Shown: piece by piece, positions 34,701 through 37,894 of the stretch | How positions within the stretch are numbered: position 1 is the stretch's first letter | How the letters are laid out: every line of letters starts with the position of its first letter | Assembly (NCBI GenBank): GCA_017615795.1 | Contig: JAFZZK010000011.1 | Coordinates: forward strand, 88,728 to 126,621 | Direction: 5' to 3' | Length of the DNA: 37,894 bases | From: Bacteroidales bacterium | Lineage (GTDB): Bacteria; Bacteroidota; Bacteroidia; Bacteroidales; WCHB1-69 | The notes under the pieces: model-generated | Databases searched by the model: none | Seen by the model: the letters and a program-made list of their open reading frames with translations, nothing else | Told to the model about the DNA's origin: nothing | Made by a program: the position numbers and the translations under genes

Positions 34701-37625
34701 TCTATTTCATACCGCCGTATTTACTACTCCAAGACTCCTCATCCGTCCCCGTCTAATTATATCAGCTATGGCTCCTTCACCGACAATACAGCCGGCAACT
34801 TTATTGCCAGCTCCAATTTGGAGGCCAATACCACCTATTATTTCCGTGCGGCGGCCCAAAACAGCGTGGGTTGGTCATACAGTGACGAAATTTCGTTCAC
34901 CACTCCGGCGGATGGCGGTGGTTTGAAGTGTCCTGGCACCCCCACAGTTTCCGACCAGAACGGCAACAGCTATAACACCGTGCAGATTGGCACGCAGTGC
35001 TGGACGGCCCAAAACCTGCGCAGCACAAGTTACCCGGGCGGCGGCACCATTTCCAAATACAGCCCCACAACATACAAGACCTACACGGGCTATCTTTACA
35101 CCTTTGCAGCCTCTACCCGCAATATGACTTCCACGGCTGGTGTGCAGGGAATCTGTCCTACCGGTTGGCATTTGCCTTCTTCGGCAGAGTATACAACCAT
35201 GAAGAACTATGTCTCCAGCCAGACCAGTTATCAGTGTGGTGGCAGCAGCACCAGCATAGCCAAGGCTTTGGCTAGCACTTCCGACAATGAAACCTATGGT
35301 TGGGCTGATAATTCCACGAATTGTGCTCCAGGAAACACCCGGTCCACGAACAATGCCACCGGATTCAACGCATATCCGGCAGGCTATTATTCGGGAAGTG
35401 CCCAGGGGCAAACAGTATCTACTATTTTCAGAACATCTGATGACAATCGCTGTGTTTTAAGAAATGATAATAGCGAGTTCCAAATTCTCAGCGGTGCCTT
35501 CGCCACTTCCGGTTATTCTGTCCGTTGCGTGAAGGGTGCCACCCCGCCGTCTGTGGCCACGGGAACACACTCTGATGTCGCTTTCTCTACCGCCACCATC
35601 ACCGGCACGCTGTACACCGACGGTGTCAGCAGCACCTTCAGCGCCTCCAATGTGACGGAAATGGGTATCTGCTATGCCAAGGCCTCTGAAACGAGCACCC
35701 CGACCATTTCCAACAGCACGAAGACTGTGACCGTTTCTTCCACAGGATCGTTCACTGCCTCCCTCACAAGCCTCTCCCAGAACACCACCTACTACTACCG
35801 CGCATACGCCAAGAATGCCAACGGCACCCAGTATGGCGAGGTGAAGAGCTTCTCTACCATGAAGGGCGCCCGTGTGAACACGTATGACCCCTATAACATG
35901 GCCACCACTTCTTGCAAATTCAAAGCATACTGCTATAAGAATGGTGCGGACTCTGTCACCAACTACGGTTTCTACCTCTACAAAAAGAATGGAAGTACTT
36001 GGGATTATGTCGGAAATTTCACCAGAACGACCCTTGGAACTACAACCAAAAATGGTGTTTCTGCCAACCTTACATCAATGCCTTCCAGCGGCACTTACTC
36101 TGGTGCATGGTATTACTATACGCTTTCCGGTTTGGAATCCGGCGCAACGTATAAGATCAAAGCCGAAGTAAGGTATATGCTCAACGGTCAAGGCTATTGG
36201 ACAACCTATTGCCAGAATGCCGACACGACCATTGAGAAGATATTCACCACCTATGCTGATGCGACGCTTACCACCGGCACCCCCACGTGGAATGGCACGA
36301 ACACGAGCGATGGAGCCAGTTACCTGTTTACGGGCACTGTGACCAACACGCCCAATCCTGCAATCACGGAAAGAGGTTTTGTGATTGGTGAAACGGCCAA
36401 TCCGACCATCACCAGTTATTATGACAAAAAGTCCATCACAAATGCGAGCGATGCGTTTTCTTGGAGTAGAGGCTCATGGCGTACTCCGAGCAAGACATGG
36501 CATGTCCGCGCTTACGTGATACAGGATGGCGTTCCAAGATACGGGAACGATGTACCCTTCACCACGCCTAGCACTCCGACCATGACGTGGACCTCCGTCA
36601 ATGATTATCAATATGAAGCTCCTTATTATTACAGTGCCAATGTCACCAAGAATTCTATCAAAATCCGCTCGAACTGTACTTACTATGGCGCTTCTTATTT
36701 GAGTGGTTTGGTAAGAAGAGGTGTGATTTACACCACCAATGCCACGTTGGCGGCCAAATCATCTCCGGATACCATTAGAAAGTATATCACTACTAATACC
36801 AGCGACACCGCAACGAAGTGGGTCAAGGTGACCGCATCTTCCGCTTCCGACCTGGATTTCACCATCACCGGCTTGAGCCCTAACACCACGTACTACATCC
36901 GCCAATTCGGCACCAATGTTAGTAATGTCTATGATGGTTACAGTAGTTCATACAAGACTATCACGACCCAGATTAACTGTGCCTCCGGTTCCTCCAGTGA
37001 CGCAGCCAGAACACTCACAGACCAGAATGGCCGTACCTACGAAACGGTCAAGATCGGCAGCTATTGCTGGACAAAGGGCAACTTGAGAGCTTGGAAATTC
37101 GACAATTCGAGTGAAATGGGCAGCGGCGATGCGATTTCGCTGAAGACATCAAGCGGTTCCTCCAATGTGTCCACTACCACCCCGTACCGTTATTATCCTT
37201 CACACAATAGCAGTAATTTAGATAATTATGGCTATATGTACAATTGGTCTGCCGCTTCCGGTTACAACAAGACAAACTACCCGACCGGATCCAATATGAC
37301 CACCTCGCAAGGCAAGAACCAAGGTATCTGTCCGCGTGGCTGGCATCTTCCGACCAAGACGGAATTTGATAATTTGAAGAGTTTTGGACAGGATATTCTT
37401 ACAGGCACCTTCAATGCCCAATATGCCGGACGAATTGATGGAAACAACGGAGCCGCATCTGGTTTGGGTTCGTATGTGTATTACTGGAGTTCCACAACCA
37501 GCGGTACCACCCATGCGTATCATTTGTATGTCGGTTCATCATCACCCAGTGTGGGATACTTCGCTGCTGATTACGACAAAGCCTTTGGTTGTGCCGTGCG
37601 TTGTGTGCAGGATGTCACCTACTAA
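28758..37625 (+). CDS. Giant modular surface protein: collagen-like, tail-fibre-like and FISUMP domains
   Basis: The 2,955-residue secreted protein has a signal peptide (ends ALFAQA) and an N-terminal domain of about 140 residues (MSYQAVVRNSQNQLV to SVPYALYA) shared by many Bacteroidota fibre proteins. From about 168 to 850, Gly-X-Y tracts (GPAGPAGPAG) alternate with eight A modules (FSPTVTTT to GPHTFTILNG) and six B modules (GRGILTITGPV to TFVVHNG). About 857-1300 are tail-fibre-like repeats (WTESDITSKAYIQNKP, APVATSGQYSDLTGTP), and a heptad-rich coiled coil lies at about 1370-1410. The C-terminal half holds four FISUMP domains (starting near 1415, 1753, 2057 and 2741; each with IGxxCW, GICPxGWHxP, WSST-like and VRC motifs) separated by fibronectin-III-like domains (TTYYYRAYAKN). 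It ends with FISUMP4; no T9SS tail is visible. Probably a trimeric adhesive fibre (inference). Confidence 0.9.
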   Translation: MKKALYSLFALILSVTALFAQAPQKMSYQAVVRNSQNQLVAEQNVSVRISILQGSATGAAVYTETHQATTNVNGLLTVEVGGGTSSNNFSQIAWGNGPFFLKSEIDPTGGVNYSIESVQQLLSVPYALYASNAGNVPAFAITPTDSGYVMVMTMPNGNTQSYFLRHGQQGPAGPAGPAGSTGPQGPTGPQGPAGTNGTDGQDGQDGFSPTVTTTPTATGTLLTITDANGSNTINILNGTNGIDGRGILTITGPVSSGLNDTYTINYTDGNQSTFVVHNGADGAPGAPGAPGNDGAPGAPGRGIVNIIGPVTTGLTDQYTIMYSDNTISTFNVQNGAAGQPGQPGFSPTVTTTSNSAGTVVTIVDANGPHTFVIENGAQGPAGDNGLDGDDGFSPTVTATTTPTGTEVTITDANGPHTFTILNGTQGPAGNAGAPGFSPVVTTTTNATGTDVTITDANGPHTFTILNGAQGPAGNNGTNGQNGADGISPTVTATSAGDSTVVTITDVNGPHTFTILNGAQGPAGNDGTNGTNGNDGFSPVVTTVSAGDSTVVTITDAAGPHTFVLHNGAEGAQGPIGPAGSSGSNGNDGRGITSITGPESNGNVDTYTIHYTDNSISTFTVTNGLDGTAAAAGVGIESIAKTSTNGLEDTYTITYTNGNTTTFVVTNGAAGNDGTNGQDGISPTVTTVSAGDSTVVTITDATGPHAFVVHNGAQGAQGPIGQTGPTGNTGATGNGIQNITGPVTAGLNDTYTIHYTNGDSTTFVVKNGEQGPIGPTGGTGATGATGNGIQSIAKTGSNGLVDTYTVTYTDGTTYNYDVTNGADGVSPTVSAAAAGSNIIITVVDGTGTHNYPIPTTSGDVTQVPVDWNATSGVTMILNKPENVSAFNNDAGYITIAEVPAQVQSNWTESDITSKAYIQNKPTLAPVATSGQYSDLTGTPTLAPVATSGQYSDLTGTPTLAPVATSGQYSDLTGTPTIPAEQVQSNWTESDNTSKAYIQNKPTLAPVATSGQYSDLTGTPTLPTVNDATITIQKNGADVESFTANQATNKTVNITVPTTVAEMTDAAQYAKTTDIPTVNDATITIQKNGTNVESFTANQATNKTVNITVPTTVAEMTDAAQYAKTTDIPTVNDATLTIKQNGTEIGTFTANQATNQEINITPEYQILSISNDTIFLTNGGFVKVNVNWDNVSDKPAFSTMAFSNDYNDLTNKPENLSDFNNDRGFITAADVPAQQQADWNETDSTAVSFIQNKPTIPTIPTDVSAFNNDQGYITALDVPEQVQSDWEETDATSKAYIKRKPDMSQYLTTADMSNYVTKTDDETIGGDKTFTGNTTITATGSIEVPSVLDNVGTDGALNLSTTTGTGDCEQAVNFCDLQNVYNNILAKFQDLNDQIDDLLDSIKDLNKELNTPKDGEACPTTPTVSDYNGKTYNTVKIGNQCWMKESLRSTTFPDGTSIPLYSTDFKTDGSYARYNPNKTASLANQYGYLYNWYAVMYNGTNPASSNAKPSGVQGICPNGWHVPSEAEWEELQNYVDAKYGNSSHELASASNALWSSANSTWNKLGFSAQPLGDIIDSSVHGKQATEYFLSYADFWSSTEYASGASYAPYISSSLTTDYTSSKYTGLQVRCVRDEDASTSSELPKVNAPKVETIDSTKNVTQNSAWILGGKITDDGGMPITRYGVIVGTSSSVTWSTKVKESGTSPYSLTLPYTMSGYNITGLTTNTQYYYRAYAINAVDTAYGVAKAFHTVEDGKPCPGLDSITDINGNTYHTVMIGSQCWLKENLKVTKAADNTEITYSTPTANASDAGKSYTWTVAMNGASATSANPSGVRGICPVGWHIPSTAEWSELITYAGTGSAKKLAATSGWTSSSTTNTPGNSQGTNNGSGLNFLAYQNSSDGWARMWATNADGARIYIGNSQTEALVTNSGGSMGSQGVRCLKDASTTASSPTLPTVEITNVAASTDVSYQKRITARVTNTGGASISYRRIYYSKTPHPSPSNYISYGSFTDNTAGNFIASSNLEANTTYYFRAAAQNSVGWSYSDEISFTTPADGGGLKCPGTPTVSDQNGNSYNTVQIGTQCWTAQNLRSTSYPGGGTISKYSPTTYKTYTGYLYTFAASTRNMTSTAGVQGICPTGWHLPSSAEYTTMKNYVSSQTSYQCGGSSTSIAKALASTSDNETYGWADNSTNCAPGNTRSTNNATGFNAYPAGYYSGSAQGQTVSTIFRTSDDNRCVLRNDNSEFQILSGAFATSGYSVRCVKGATPPSVATGTHSDVAFSTATITGTLYTDGVSSTFSASNVTEMGICYAKASETSTPTISNSTKTVTVSSTGSFTASLTSLSQNTTYYYRAYAKNANGTQYGEVKSFSTMKGARVNTYDPYNMATTSCKFKAYCYKNGADSVTNYGFYLYKKNGSTWDYVGNFTRTTLGTTTKNGVSANLTSMPSSGTYSGAWYYYTLSGLESGATYKIKAEVRYMLNGQGYWTTYCQNADTTIEKIFTTYADATLTTGTPTWNGTNTSDGASYLFTGTVTNTPNPAITERGFVIGETANPTITSYYDKKSITNASDAFSWSRGSWRTPSKTWHVRAYVIQDGVPRYGNDVPFTTPSTPTMTWTSVNDYQYEAPYYYSANVTKNSIKIRSNCTYYGASYLSGLVRRGVIYTTNATLAAKSSPDTIRKYITTNTSDTATKWVKVTASSASDLDFTITGLSPNTTYYIRQFGTNVSNVYDGYSSSYKTITTQINCASGSSSDAARTLTDQNGRTYETVKIGSYCWTKGNLRAWKFDNSSEMGSGDAISLKTSSGSSNVSTTTPYRYYPSHNSSNLDNYGYMYNWSAASGYNKTNYPTGSNMTTSQGKNQGICPRGWHLPTKTEFDNLKSFGQDILTGTFNAQYAGRIDGNNGAASGLGSYVYYWSSTTSGTTHAYHLYVGSSSPSVGYFAADYDKAFGCAVRCVQDVTY
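29258..31310 (+). repeat. Collagen-like repeat region with alternating A and B modules (inside the giant gene)
   Basis: Gly-X-Y spacers of varied length separate 14 short modules in the order A-B-B-A-A-A-A-A-B-B-A-B-B-A. A modules are about 32-34 residues (DGFSPTVTTT to TILNG); B modules are about 36 (GRGI to VVHNG). Similarity is high at protein level and moderate at DNA level. The GC-rich codons make long meaningless frames on the opposite strand. Confidence 0.85.
31515..31808 (+). repeat. 54-bp near-identical tandem repeats (three copies plus one displaced copy)
   Basis: Copies at 31515-31568, 31569-31622, 31623-31676 and 31755-31808 encode the 18-residue unit PTLAPVATSGQYSDLTGT. Differences between copies are only a few bases. 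A flanking unit (QSNWTESDxTSKAYIQNK) is also repeated at 31459-31514 and 31699-31754. The unit length is a multiple of three, so gain or loss keeps frame. Confidence 0.9.
31821..32240 (+). repeat. 159-bp tandem repeat, two near-identical copies and a diverged third
   Basis: Copies 31821-31979 and 31980-32138 encode 53 residues (TVNDATITIQKNG to YAKTTDIP) with only a few base differences. A third, partial and diverged copy follows from 32139 (TVNDATLTIKQNG). Confidence 0.9.
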
Positions 37626-37654
37626 TCTGGATTTCTACATTAATACGTTATAAT

Positions 37655-37686
37655 AAAACGGCTTCCCAAAAGGGAGGCCGTTTTTT
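37655..37686 (+). terminator. Rho-independent terminator of the giant surface protein gene
   Basis: AAAACGGCTTCCC (37655-37667) pairs with GGGAGGCCGTTTT (37672-37684), one G-T pair, loop AAAA, and the T run continues to 37686. It begins 29 bases after the stop codon. Confidence 0.9.
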
Positions 37687-37694
37687 GTGAGGCT

Positions 37695-37813
37695 TGTGGG
37701 TTATATTTTGGGGTTCCGCCAAGGGCTAATATGTGGGTTATATTTTGAGGTTCCGCCAGCGGCTAATATGTGGGTTATATTATGAGGTTCCGCCAGCGGA
37801 GCTGGCGGAATGG
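37695..37813. repeat. 37-bp tandem repeats ending in a perfect hairpin
   Basis: Three units start at 37695, 37732 and 37769 (each TGTGGGTTATATTxTG, then GGTTCCGCCA, then GGCTAATA). The third departs after TTCCGCCAGCGGA. Its end forms a perfect 10-bp inverted repeat, TTCCGCCAGC (37788-37797) with GCTGGCGGAA (37801-37810), with a 3-base loop. No gene is visible from 37626 to the window end. Confidence 0.85.
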
Positions 37814-37837
37814 TGGGGGGCGCGCGTGGGGAAAAAG

Positions 37838-37893
37838 ATGGGCGGCGGCGGGTTGCGAGTGCAAACAGGATTGCTTTTCCGGCCGCCGCCCAT
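37838..37893. repeat. GC-rich 12-bp inverted repeat at the window edge
   Basis: ATGGGCGGCGGC (37838-37849) is perfectly complementary to GCCGCCGCCCAT (37882-37893), with a 32-base loop containing GTGCAAACAGG. It may be a terminator or processing hairpin for a gene beyond the window. Confidence 0.6.
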
Positions 37894-37894
37894 A

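Noticed and set aside
29258-37813. Possible CRISPR array among the repeats
   Set aside because: The 54-, 159- and 37-bp repeats are directly adjacent with no unique spacers, and most encode protein in frame; no cas genes are present.
33000-37894. Diversity-generating retroelement
   Set aside because: FISUMP heads resemble the folds such elements target, but no reverse transcriptase, accessory gene or template repeat is visible in the window, so only loop diversity is reported.

Overview
The window reads as a chromosomal segment of an uncultured Bacteroidota, most likely Bacteroidales. Four things point there. Two proteins carry type IX secretion (T9SS) C-terminal sorting domains. The genes lack good Shine-Dalgarno sites. 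The -7 promoter motif TAnnTTTG recurs upstream of transcription units. The housekeeping proteins (DnaG, CtpA, MetK, UPF0371, class II ribonucleotide reductase) look like those of this phylum. GC is moderate, with an AT-rich island near 3.1-4.2 kb. No plasmid, prophage, transposase, CRISPR array or reverse transcriptase was seen.

Layout. 1-1436 (+): the 3' part of a tandem universal stress protein and a flavin reductase-like protein. 1567-4660 (-): two beta-barrel-like envelope proteins and two lipoproteins, none assignable to a function, partly AT-rich. 4960-6051 (+): a membrane-anchored LytTR regulator with an extra C-terminal winged helix. 6137-11283 (-): a SufT/MIP18-type Fe-S protein, a YitT membrane protein, DnaG primase (GTG start) and the S41 protease CtpA, the last two only 6 bp apart. 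11351-14003 (-): a nitrilase-family amidase, tRNA-Phe(GAA) with its own terminator, and a subtilase exported by T9SS. 14098-17187 (+): a tight cluster of two lipoproteins, CinA and XerD. 17194-21859 (-): a polysaccharide flippase, a C69 dipeptidase and a UPF0371 protein. 22039-24156 (+): metK and fabD, preceded by a sequence that matches a SAM-II riboswitch. 24440-27949 (+): an adenosylcobalamin-dependent ribonucleotide reductase and a lone LutA-like CCG-domain protein. 28170-37625 (+): a short T9SS cargo protein and a 2,955-residue modular surface protein. The right end has a terminator, 37-bp tandem repeats and GC-rich hairpins.

How it fits together. Most of the window is core metabolism and replication: SAM synthesis, fatty-acid initiation, deoxynucleotide supply, primase and XerD. 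Between these blocks lie envelope and secretion genes. The accessory highlight is the giant protein. It has a signal peptide, then about 650 residues of collagen-like Gly-X-Y spacers alternating with two kinds of 32-36-residue module. Next come phage-tail-fibre-like repeats that are nearly identical at DNA level, a predicted coiled coil, and then four FISUMP domains separated by fibronectin-III-like domains. It resembles a long fibre with several lectin-like heads and lacks a recognisable T9SS tail of its own. The most specific regulatory finding is the SAM-II-like aptamer before metK, followed by a 12-codon leader ORF.
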